DNA from: Apostichopus californicus
Lineage: Eukaryota; Echinodermata; Holothuroidea; Aspidochirotida; Stichopodidae
Assembly (NCBI GenBank): GCA_020650975.1
Contig: JAIPMN010000662.1
Coordinates: 1 to 64,000 of the forward strand
DNA length: 64,000 bases
Direction of reading: 5' to 3'
The notes beneath the pieces are model-generated. The model was given only the letters and a program-made list of their open reading frames with translations. It ran no database searches and had not been told where the DNA came from. Within the stretch, counting starts at the first letter, position 1. The number at the start of each line of letters is the position of its first letter. A program made the position numbers and the translations under genes. Shown here one piece after another: positions 28,201 through 40,200 of the stretch.

Positions 28201-31200
28201 ACTAAACTTCTTAAGTTCTGTAAGAATCAGAATGTTCATTTTCACCTTAAAGTGCAGAATATTCAGTTTTTTTCTTTTTCATCTTTTCTGCAACAGTCTA
28301 CAGTGGCTCTCCATATAACTCAACAACTAAGGATACAACTCCCACTTATTGTATCATTTGATGAAATAACTCTTAAATCTTGAGACCAATCATTGTCTTC
28401 AAAACTCTATTGTGACATTTGCTGACTAAACTTGTTTTATGTGTAAAAGTAAGTTGGCCTGACATCAAAATAAAATAAAACTGTTAGCAAACTGCTTATC
28501 CACTAGAGAGCCTGTGTAGGAGAATAAGTAAAAGAAAGTTGGCCTGACGTTTCTTTTTCACATTCTCCTACACAGGCTCTCTAGTGGATAAGCAGTTTTC
28601 TAACAGTTTTATTATATTTTAAACTTGTTTTAAGATGACAGTTCTCCTGAGCATTAAGTAGAACAGATACCATATATGATATCAGTGAGGCGACGCGGTC
28701 AAAGTGTCTAGCAGAGAAACTGATAGTTTTGTTACAGAGTCTCAAAATAAAGAGTTGTGCTCTGAAGTTCTACTTTTCTTGAAAGTAGACAGACTTTGGC
28801 CATGTACCAATTAAATCAGAAAGAAAGCCACAGTAAAGTTTATACTTCAGGTACCTAATATTGTAAGGGAGATTGTGCTTTAACTTTATATCCACCAGCC
28901 AACAGCGCTTCAAAAAAATATTCTGTTCTATAAATGCACTTCCTACAAAAAACTAAAGACATATGACAGTTTGGTAAAATTTCTGAAATCACTGAATATT
29001 GATGTATATTGCTTTATTAATCCTGAATAAGATTTACTGTAGGCTGAAGACATAGCATGCTTGATCACAATTACACCAAAATTACACCAATGCAACGTCA
29101 TTTGCAAAGTTGAATGAGAGTACAATCTGAAAAAAATAAAATAAATAAATAAATGCTTTTCTACAGAGGATCCTACAACTAATAATACTTACCCCTTCTT
29201 TGGTGTAAGTTGCCACTTTACCCATCCCAGATGCAAACGCAGACCATCCCTAGGAGAGAGAACATCATAAGCAAGTATTAGTTGGAGAAATATTACTGTC
29301 TTTGCTTTAACACCACTAACAAGTTCAGAAGTACATTCAAGTGCGCAAGTTTTACCACAACCTGGAAGAGATTTTCAAAAGACTTCAAAAAGTACTAAAC
29401 ATATTTTTTAAGCTGTTTGATCATCTCTTCTGATACTGAATGTGAGAGACCTTATTCTGTGCTTCTATATTACATGATGGACAGCACAGAGTACTGAAAA
29501 TTGACTTCTTTGAAACATGGGTGCATACCACCTGCTAATCCGGTAAAATACATTGTGTACATTACTGAATGACAACACAGAAGGCGATAGAAGCAGTTCC
29601 AAGTACAAGACCAAAAGCAAGGACGAGCTAAATTTTACGCACAAAATCGAAATTATTATGTGGCGAGAAGACAAAACCTTAGAAGATATGAAGAACAATC
29701 TATGTGGATTACCACTGATAATGATGACATTGCATTGGCCATGTAGTCTGGTTGATCATTTAGAGGTGGTGCAGGCGAACTGCCAAACCCTGTGTAACGT
29801 CCTCCTTCACTTGGTCGTAAATTTCTGCAACAGAAAGAGAAGCAGTTATAAAATTTGTATGGAGACAAATTACTCTTCTCTCGTAACATATGCACTCTGG
29901 CAGTGCGTGTTGGCATGTGGACAAAGACTGAGAAAGATTTTACTAGTTTTAGGTCGGGTCACCATCAGTCGGGGGAAACTAAAAATGTAGTATTTTCCAG
30001 ATTGGCAGTCTGCAGTGTAACGTGTGTTGGTTCACTACTACAACTGCCTAGTTCCAATAAATGTAGTATTTTCCAGATTGGCAGTCTGTAGTGTAGTGTG
30101 TGTTGGTTAACTACTGCAACTGCCTAGTTCCAATAAATGTAGTATTTTACAGATTGGCAGTCTGTAGTGTAGTGTGTGTTGGTTCACTACTGCAACTGCC
30201 TAGTTTCAATAAATGTAGTATTTTCCAGATTGGCAGTCTGTAGTGTAGTGTGTGTTGGTTCACTACTACAACTGCCTAGTTCCAACAAATGTATTATTTT
30301 CCAGATTGGCAGTGTAATGTAGTGTGTGTTGGTTCACTACTGCAACTGCCTAGTTTCAATAAATGTAGTATTTTACGGATTGGCAGTCTGTAGTGTAGTG
30401 TGTGTTGGTTTACTACTACAACTGCCTAGTTCCAACAAATGTATTATTTTCCAGATTGGCAGTCTGTAGTGTAGTGTGTGTTGGTTCACTACATCAACTG
30501 CCTACTTCCAATAAAGTAGCATTTTCCAGATTGGCAGTCTTTAGTGTAGTGTGTGTTGGTTCACTACTACAACTGCCTAGTTCCAATAAATGTAGTATTT
30601 TCCAGATTGGCAGTCTGTAGTGTAGTGTGTGTTGGTTCACTACTGCAACTGCCTAGTTCCAATAAATGTAGTATTTTACAGATTGGCAGTCTGTAGTGTA
30701 GTGTGTGTTGGTTCACTACTGCAACTGCCTAGTTCCAATAAATGTATTATTTTCCAGATTGGCAGTCTGTAGTGTAGTGTGTGTTGGTTCACTACTACAA
30801 CTGCCTAGTTCCAATAAATGTAGTATTTTACAGATTGGCAGTCTGTAGTGTAGTGTGTGTTGGTTCACTACTGCAACTGCCTAGTTCCAATAAATGTAGT
30901 ATTTTCCAGATTGGCAGTCTGTAGTGTAGTGTGTGTTGGCTCACTACTACAACTGCTTAGTTCCAACAAATGTAGTATTCTACAGATTGGCAGTCTGTAG
31001 TGTAGTGTGTGTTGGTTCACTACTGCAACTGCCTAGTTCCAATAAATGTAGTATTTTACAGATTGGCAGTCTGTGGTGTAGTGTGTGTTGGTTCACTACT
31101 ACAACTGCCTAGTTCCAACAAATGTAGTATTTTACAGATTATCAGTCTGTAGTGTGGTGTGAGTTGGTTCACTACTGCAACTGCCTAGTTTCAATAAATG

Positions 31201-34200
31201 TAGTATTTTACAGATTGGCAGTCTGTAGTGTAGTGTGTGTTGGTTCACTACTGCAACTGCCTAGTTCCTATAAATGGGATCATTCACATTTTCCAAATGC
31301 AATTATACGAAATTCATCTGGAATTTATCATAAAAATTTGCAAAAGTAAAACTTTTTTACCAGTGAGGCTAGGAAACCGTTATTTATTTATTTGGAAAGA
31401 ACTATTTGTATTACTCACTCTGGTCTTGATGCATTTTCTCTTTGTTTGTTATCGAAAAAGGTATCCTTCTGGGAAGATATTTCTTCTCTGTCAGGAAAAG
31501 AATATAAAACTATCTTTAAAAGCAAGAAAAGTCATTCTTAAAATCGTGTAAAGTTAGGACCTGAATTTACAAACATAATCTGCATCAATATTTGGGTTCC
31601 ATCACTTTTCATTACTATTCTTTGCTGGTAGTGGTTGGTAGTGTGCATATGTTCATGACTGTAACTGCCCGGTCTTACCAGATGTACCCAACAATGTATG
31701 TATTTTAGATCCTCTTGCAAACAGGAACTGGCTAAGAAGCCTCATTGGCTTACATCAAAGCCGCAAGCTGACCGAAGTCAGTCTCTTACATTCATATTTA
31801 ACATCCATGATTATGAATTGTCAACAACTCTGTAACTGGACGACATACATTAATCTTGGAGGGACTCGAACCGGGACTCGAACTGAGGGACTCGAACTGA
31901 ATCTTGGAGGGACTCGAACAATGGCAAACTAACTTTGCATGTGACCTTAACAAGCCCTTAACTGTTGTTGTCTTTGCTCCACCCATCAGAAGTTTAGTTG
32001 TGGGTGGGTGGGTGGGTGGGTGGATGGGTGGGGGAGGGGGTGTCAGACATAAGATCTAGCAGTTGGAAGATCATGCATATGCACAACAATGGATAACTGG
32101 GTCACAACATTCAAGTTGAGTTAGGTATTGAACAGCCAAGACAATATACAAAGGGGTTTTACATGTTCAAGCCAACCTGCGGAATGCTACCTACAAACAC
32201 CGCTCATATTAACCATAAGAAGTTCTGTGTAGTCAATTCCTTCTATAATAATATTTCAAAATGTGCAAATTATCACAAGTACAAATCCATGAGAGCAAGT
32301 ACAAAGTACATGCATCTATATGCTAGAATAGGAGTAAGAGTACATATTTTGTAGTAAGGAGGGTATCCAACTTCCCAATACCAGTGTACACAGTGGGTTT
32401 GGACATCTCACTTACTTAGAGATGCCGTAATCTAAATATTTGTAGTAAGGAGGGTATCCAACTTCCCAATACCAGTGTACACAGTGGGTTTGGACACTTG
32501 ACTTACTTAGAGAAGCCGTAATCTAAATTCCAATCATCATTGCCACCACCTTGTGACTTCTCCGCTGACTGGTAGCCTCCTCCTGATGAGCTGTATGAAG
32601 TGAAGTTCGGTGAACTATGAGATTGATGGATGGAGGAGCTTGCGCTGCTAGAAGCACTCAGACGGTTTGACGTAGAGCTGGCGATAAACGGCTTATAATC
32701 CCGGGCTGACGATGTGCTCTCAGACCACGCCTCTCCTTTGGATTCAGTGGTTACCTGCAGTAAATTATGTCAAGTTTATATTTCAGGTTGACAGACAGAC
32801 AGATGCTAGAGGAACTACATTTGTCAATGTTACACTAATGAGCCCTAGGTAGGGGGTGGGGGGGGGGGACAAGCACCCCAAAACATTCATGCCTTAATAA
32901 ACATTACTTGCAGACACTTATTGCATTGCAGTACCAATATAAAAAGCAAACATCCCAAAGATTGATAAGAAATGTTTTGCCTTGATTGCCAGAAGGTACA
33001 GGGCGGTAGGCAAACGGTATACAGCTATTTTACATGGCTACTCTATGATGTTAAATGTCAGCTGAGGCAATAGCTTGTAAAGGCCACATTTACCCATCGC
33101 AAAACCTGTACCGTTCCTTAAACTAGGTCTTCAGACAGTACAGTACCTTTGGTGGTCCAAAAATTAGTCTTTATAACTGCATCAATTACCCAATGTTGTA
33201 TTTGGCAGACAGTACAGAGTCACTGTCCTAACTACGTGCAAGATGTCATATCTTAACGTGCAAAAATGGACTGCATATATAAATCATTTATAAATGCTAT
33301 TGGTGAAACACTCAGGATGTCTTGAATCAATTGCAAAAATAAACTTACGTTAAGAACCTTGTTAAAAAAAAAAAAATTAATTGATGCTTTTATTGGCTGG
33401 AGATCATGGGCTGTGCACTCACTTGGGGATATCATTCTATAGAATCCATACCATGGAATCCTTGTAAAGAACCCCAGCTCTGGTACCTGTCATGCATCTC
33501 CCCTTGTCACACCCAAACTGGATGCCTTTATAGTTTTGTTCACCGCAGTATATCACATACACAGACATCCATATCCCAAACTGGATGCCAGCTTGGTTTT
33601 GTTCACTGTTAAGTGATGCAACTAACAAGCAGTACCATTACAGCCACCCAGTTAAAACAAGGTGTGTCACAGTCATTGGAATTTTCATACCAGTTTTCAG
33701 ATTGCTAAATTGACATGGAAACTTCCCAACTGAAGAACGTGGTTGGAATACGTAGGTTGACAAACTGACAAAAATGCCACAACAGCAGGCAAATTGAGAG
33801 TGAATAGATCATTTAATATCAAGTCAAAATACACCAGATTTGAAATGATTCTTCCCCATACTACTGTATCTCCAAACCACTGTGCTGACTGGTAGCATCT
33901 ACAGGAATGGGATCATTCTGTTCCTGTGAACTGGTCACATCAATAGGCAGGGATCATTCTGTTTCTGCCGACTGGTCGCATTTACAGGAATGTGATACTT
34001 CTGTTTCTGCTGACTGGGTGCATTTACAGGAAAGTGATCATTCTGCTTCTGCCGACTGGTAGCATCTACAGGAATAGGATCAATGTTCCTGTGAACTGGT
34101 CGCATCAACAGGCATGGGATCATTCTGTTTCTGCCTACTGGTCGCATTTACAGGAATGTGATTCTTCTGTTTCTGTTGACTGGGTGCATTTACAGGAAAG

Positions 34201-37200
34201 TGATCATTCTGTTTCTGCCAACTGGTTACATCTACAGGAATGGGATCATTCTATTCCTGTGAACTGGTCGCATCTACAGGCATGGGATCATTTTTCTGTT
34301 TCTGCCTACTGGTCGCATTTACAGGAATGTGATACTTCTGTTTCTGCTGACTGGGTGCATTTACAGGAAAGTGATCATTCTGTTTCTGCCGACTGGTCCC
34401 ATCTACAGGGATGGGATCATTCTGTTTCTGCCGACTGGTCGCATCTACATGGATGGGATCATTCTGTTTCTGTGAACGGGATCATTCAGTTTCTGCCTAC
34501 TGGTCCCATCTACTGGTAGCATTTACAGGAAGGGTATCATTCTGTTTCTGTTTGTAAGTTTTTAAGACATCAATTTGCTGATAGTATTACTACATGTGTT
34601 GTGATGCAAATGTGACAAAGCGTCCTTCATGATTTGTGTGTATCAAGTTCATCAACCATACCAAAGCCTGAGCAGTTCATAGGAAAAGTAACCTTTAAAC
34701 AATGATCGGAGCTTTACGATATGTTTGATGTAAAATGATTACAGGTGTGCTAAAGTATTTTCAATTTTTTCATATATTTAGCATTGTGCGCTGTAAGCCA
34801 TTCAAACCCTTTGGGCAATATCTTTCTTTTGGAAAAAATTCTACAATTTATGGTATTAGTTAGGAATGTATTTAGCCCTGAGCAACTTACAGGAGTGCTG
34901 TGGCATTATTTAAGCGGCATTCTTTGCCGTTGTACAAAAAATACATGTATATCTAATTGGTTAGCTCTTAATTAAATACTTTGTAATGGAAAAGCCTATT
35001 ATTTTTGGATCATGCAAAAAAATAATATATTTTGATGTTCTTTGTCAAGTTAACCCAGTGCAAACTTTTTGCAACCACTTGTCAGAAAACCTAAACGGAA
35101 CATTTGGTTGCCCGCAAAAAACTTGTGCCGCAGTCAGACAATATATGGGCAATTCCATGATGGAGGGGACATGGCCTACAAATAAGATGTGTCAGTTTTC
35201 AACCTGCAATCAGTCTAATGTTATAGTATACATATCTTAGTTTGTGGAATAGGTAAGCAATTTTTCTCGAACACTCAAATTTTGAATACATGGCTCAGAT
35301 AATCAAGGAGGATGAGAACTCAAAATAATCCTGAAAATGCATCATACATTCCATTCCATCCTATATAATACTCATCAGATAGTATTTAGTAGTTTTATTA
35401 TGTCTTATGATAGATACACCTGTTGACTGTGTTATGACAGAAAAACATTTCAATATTTCTTCATGTCAACTTCAGAACAGAAATTTTTCAGGCCTCACTC
35501 ACTGATGTAACGTGAGTAACCGAAAAAGCAACTTTTTCTCTATGTGACATTTCTTTAACAAGTGGAAATCTGATAACCATAATTTCGTTAGTACTCATAG
35601 TCCCAAGGGTGGAAACATGATCACTAATGAGGAGAGACCCATCATGTGTGAGTGATAGATCACTGAAATCTGTAACGTGAGTAACCGTGTAACGTGAGTA
35701 ACCAATGTGTAACGTGAGTAACCAAGCTAACACACTGAAACAATGCAGGAAATGCCTATTATTGTCTTGTAAATAATTGCTCAATAAAAGAGGGCAGTAG
35801 GTGTTAGGGTTAGGGTTAGTACGACACCTGGAGAGTACTCTCCCATCAGCCATGAAGAAGATTCAGCAAGAAGCTAGGAGGGTGGCCACTGGACGACGAG
35901 TTGCATCCTAGAAGAGGAAGACGAAGGAGGCCATGAGTGCACAAGCATATGCAAAAGCAACAGCAACAGCAAGAGTACGCGACAGATTGCCCGAAACACC
36001 ACATCGCCGGAAAGCTGTTTGTAGTAATATCTGCAGGTCTGAGCTAGGCGAAGACATTCACCCATCCACTACAACAACTGCTGCTACGCCACCAACCACT
36101 AACCCGAGAGGTCTCAGCGATGAAACTGTTGAAGTTATCCAGCAGTTTTATCAGCGAGATGACATCAGTCGGCAGGCGCTAGGCAGGAAGGATGTGGTCA
36201 ACATCTGGCCAAAAGAAGGGGGCAAAATAATGAAGCAAATAAGACATTTGACGTCATCCATCATGGAACGTTCGCCCTTTTCCAGGAGGACTTTCCCAAC
36301 ATCAAGGTCGGCAAAAGCAAATTTGCCGAATTGCGTCCAAAACATGTCCTGCTAAGCAACAAGCTACTGGTCACATAACGTATGCATGTGCAGATATCAT
36401 GAGAACTTTATGTATGCTGTAAATAGTTTACACGATGCTTCTCCAGAATTTCCTGCATACTCCCATGACCTACCCGCCAAGCTTCTCTGCCAAAATCCAA
36501 CAAGGGAATGTTGGTTCAACGAGTGTGACCACTCTAAGAATGGCGCTGGGTTCATGAAGAACTTCAACATTGACCAGGGAGCTGCGACATGGTATGTGTG
36601 GAAGAGTGGAGAAGACAACAGGCTCACAAAATTTGTTGAGGAAGGCACCACTGTTGAATTAGCAGAGTACATCTGCAATCTGATTCCCCAGTTTGTCCAG
36701 CACTGCTTCATCAAGAGACACCAGGCTGCATCCTACAACCTGGAGCGGGAAAGGGCTGGATCCACTGCCTTCAATCCTACCGAGGCCCTGATCCAAATAG
36801 ACTTTTCTGTGAACTACACATGTGTATCTCAAGATGAAATCCAGAGTGCCCACTGGAACCAACAACTGGTGAGCCTGTTCACAGTAGCAGTGTGGCACTC
36901 CAGTTCCCTCCATTCCATGTTGTTGCATCAGACAAGGATGTCATCTCCTTCACCATTACAGATGATGGCAACAGCTCTGTTGAAAGGAATACCCCCCATG
37001 GAGATGGGGAGGCCACAGAAAATGCAACCTGCTCAGGGAGTGGCAATGCTGGTATAGAACTCAGTAACTGGTATACCGTTATATTGTACCCCGGAGTAAT
37101 AAAAGCAAAGGGGGACCAGAACGACATACAAGTGTCAGTGATGCAGCCAGCTGGGCCCAATTGTAAATGGCCAAACCCAAGGGACAAGATATTCTATCTC

Positions 37201-40200
37201 AGGGAGAAACTCATTGCCAAACTTGATGCACCAACCTTGGCCAATAACCGTGGGCACTTCAAATTTTCTGTCCCCTTTTGAAGACTGAATGAATCAGCTC
37301 TCGAAGAGAAAGCCTCTTCCAAACATTACGCAATGTTCAATCGAGTTGTTAATGTTGAACATACTGTATGTTACCAATTTCTTATGATTCATGGTTGATG
37401 TTCAGTTGGCCTGTTACTTCCCAAGGGACATTTAGTTCCCTGAGTATTATATCTGGATAAATTAAAGTTTGACACACTGCTACTCCTCAAATAACACTTA
37501 ATTACAATGTTCAGAATTTGCTGCCGATTTGTGAAGATATGATTCATGCATTAACTCAAAAGGACATGGTACTATTATTGAATTACACTGGAGAAGATGT
37601 TCAAAATGTCAATTCCACTGATATATGGGTGTTTCCTAGTCATTATCCAGCAGCAAGTTCCTCACAGACTCTGATTCCCTATGTATTGATATAGGTGGAC
37701 AAACTGTAACGTGAGTAACCGTAACGTGAGTAACCGGTGAATGCCTTATTTTCACCGAGACAGGAAACCAGATGTGATTTTGATTGTGTTCAGTATTTGT
37801 ACCATCACCTAAGGTCCAAAAAACATGTCATCATTTTCTTCAAATATATCCAGTATGAGGACACTTTTTGAATGAAGTTTAGTTTTGGCGTCAGGGTGAT
37901 TTTCAAATGTAACGTGAGTAACCGACACTTTCATGTACCTATATCCTACAAGGAACAAGATAATCAAATTGTGTTTTCGCAAATGTTAAGGTACATTTGT
38001 TACCCTATCAATGCATAGAGAGCAGTCATTCAAATTAATGAATGGTGGAGCTATCAGACCATTTGTGAGCCAAAGTCTTCAAAAATGTAACGTGAGTAAC
38101 CGTGGAATTGCCCATATATTAACAATGCGCCTTGTACTGTATTATTGACAAACTAAATTACCTTGTCTCTGAGCAGAGCAGCGCCTCGGCTATTGTACTT
38201 TTCTTTAAATGTCCAACTTGGGTTATAATCTGATTGGTCTTTCATGAATTCTTTGCTGATTTTGTTCCCTCCGACTCTCATCTTCTCCAACTCGGCATCC
38301 TTCCACTTGTCCATTGTTACCGACCTCACAAAACTGCTCACAACAAATAGAAAACAAAATATTAAAAATGAAACTTGTATGTATTTACAGTAAATGGCTC
38401 ACAGTCCCTTATCCATTGTCTGGTAACATTCTTGCATCTGTAGTGCATCTCAATGAACACAAAGTATGTTGTTTAAAAACAATTACTTGTAACACTACTT
38501 TCCTGTGTATAGATTGTGAAGTTTGTGCTATAGGCTATCATATGTGGGCACTCAAATATCATAACGTTAGGCCTTGCTGACAAAACATTTTGACAAAAAG
38601 CGATCGTGGTACAAAGTTGTAGTTGAATTGTTTCTAAGAATATTAGGTAATATTTGAATCATTGTTTGATCACAAAGTGTTATGAGTTGAGACAATTTAT
38701 GAATTTTGTGGGAAGCTAACATCTCTGATACTGAAAAGAATTTTTCATCTCACAGTATGTTTGTTGGCTCTGCATTGAGAGTTACTAAAGTAAAATGTGC
38801 ATTCATAATACAGTAATTTCTTAATTGTTAACTTTTCCGCAGTCCCTTTGACCGCATGCTTCAGTTATTTATTTCTTTTGTGCAATGTTCGTACATCTTC
38901 AAACGTAGCCATTAAAACTTGAGTTTTTTAATCAACATTGCGTAAACGTTATTTACATACTGTAGTGGGAAAGGGGTCAGAACTGGCCGGGGTTGGGGCA
39001 ACTTGCTTATAGTGGTTGGGGAAAAGGAAAACTTTGTTCAACTTTAAATTAAGTTATGAATGAAAATGTATTGGGTACAGTAACTGTCAATGGTAACTTA
39101 CGACAGGGGTTCATAAAAGTTGTGAGGAAATACTAGGTCTTGTGTTGTCGAGATCTACAGAATATATATTTTCTACAAAATTCACTGGCTCAATAAAATC
39201 AGTTAAAAGTGCATTAGTTTTATCTTGCATTTTATCTCTAGGCACTGTTTTACATTGATTTATAACATCACATAGTATTCATAGCCTATAACATTTTCAC
39301 AGACGCAATGTAACAGAGTTGTTTATCATACAGTAGTATGCATTGTGTGATGTCTAGGCCAGCATATACAGTAACTAGTGTATGGCAAAATTTCCCACTT
39401 CTGAATTCCACAGTGATTTTGATGTTTTATATTAGTTACAGGATTCATCATTTGATTTTTCTATCAAACGTATTATAGACCTATCACTATATAAAGGCTT
39501 CCGTTGTGCATAAGCCCATAGTTGTCAGGGGTTATTATAGCTTAGTAATGTGTGTTCCTGTACAGGTATTTTAAAGTGCATGTTTTCATGAAGGACTGCA
39601 AGGATGCAAGTTTTTGTGAGCGAATGCAAACATTTTTAAGAAGCTGCGTCCTGCAGGCGCTACTTTTATGATCAATACTGATAACTAAGACTGGGTTGGC
39701 AATCATTTATATTGATAAATATCGCCGATATTATAGAACAGCAACATGACTACTTTGAAGTGTGTTGAACTCACCTTAGATGTACTCCAAGACCACGATG
39801 TTTTCCAGAGCACTCCAAACATATCCACACACCATAGCTGACACTGACCCATTGTGGATTATGAGCACCACATTCAAAACATTTCTGCATGGGAAGGAAC
39901 GATACAATTCTAAATATCAATAAGCTATGTACAGTATGTGTGTTCTTCTTTGGTCTCCTCGTTCACACAAACACCATTTGACAATTTGGTAGCCTGATCA
40001 GGCCAGTATAAGCCACAAAGTGAGTTAAGCATTGATAGCCCTGAGACCCAACAAAGAACTATGACACACTCCCTATCACACAATGAAAAATTTGACTGAA
40101 AATGGACCAGGCTGGTCTTCACAGAGAAGACTTCCTTGCCAAAACCCATGGATGTCAAAAGTACAAATTTAAATATATCTGCCTAAACCCCATTCTAATG

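Larger units (their letters stand above)
31273..33884. other. ARFGAP1 introns 3 and 4, remaining sequence
   Basis: Apart from exon 4, the SINE and the 91-bp duplication, only low complexity is seen: a (GGGT)n tract at 32001-32040 and a G-run at 32852-32869. Confidence 0.55.

Noticed and set aside
29553-29990. 145-codon plus-strand open frame
   Set aside because: It is the antisense of ARFGAP1 exon 5 and its flank; the minus-strand reading has splice sites and homology.
29983-31272. Regular repeats with variable-looking parts, possible CRISPR array
   Set aside because: The units are contiguous 76-bp copies with no unique spacers, in an animal intron.
35801-35818. GTTAGGGTTAGGGTTAG, telomere-like
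   Set aside because: Only about two and a half units inside a transposon; too short to mean an interstitial telomere.
36874-37281. Host gene in ARFGAP1 intron 3
   Set aside because: The open frames lie between transposon ends and subterminal repeats and are broken, so they belong to the element.
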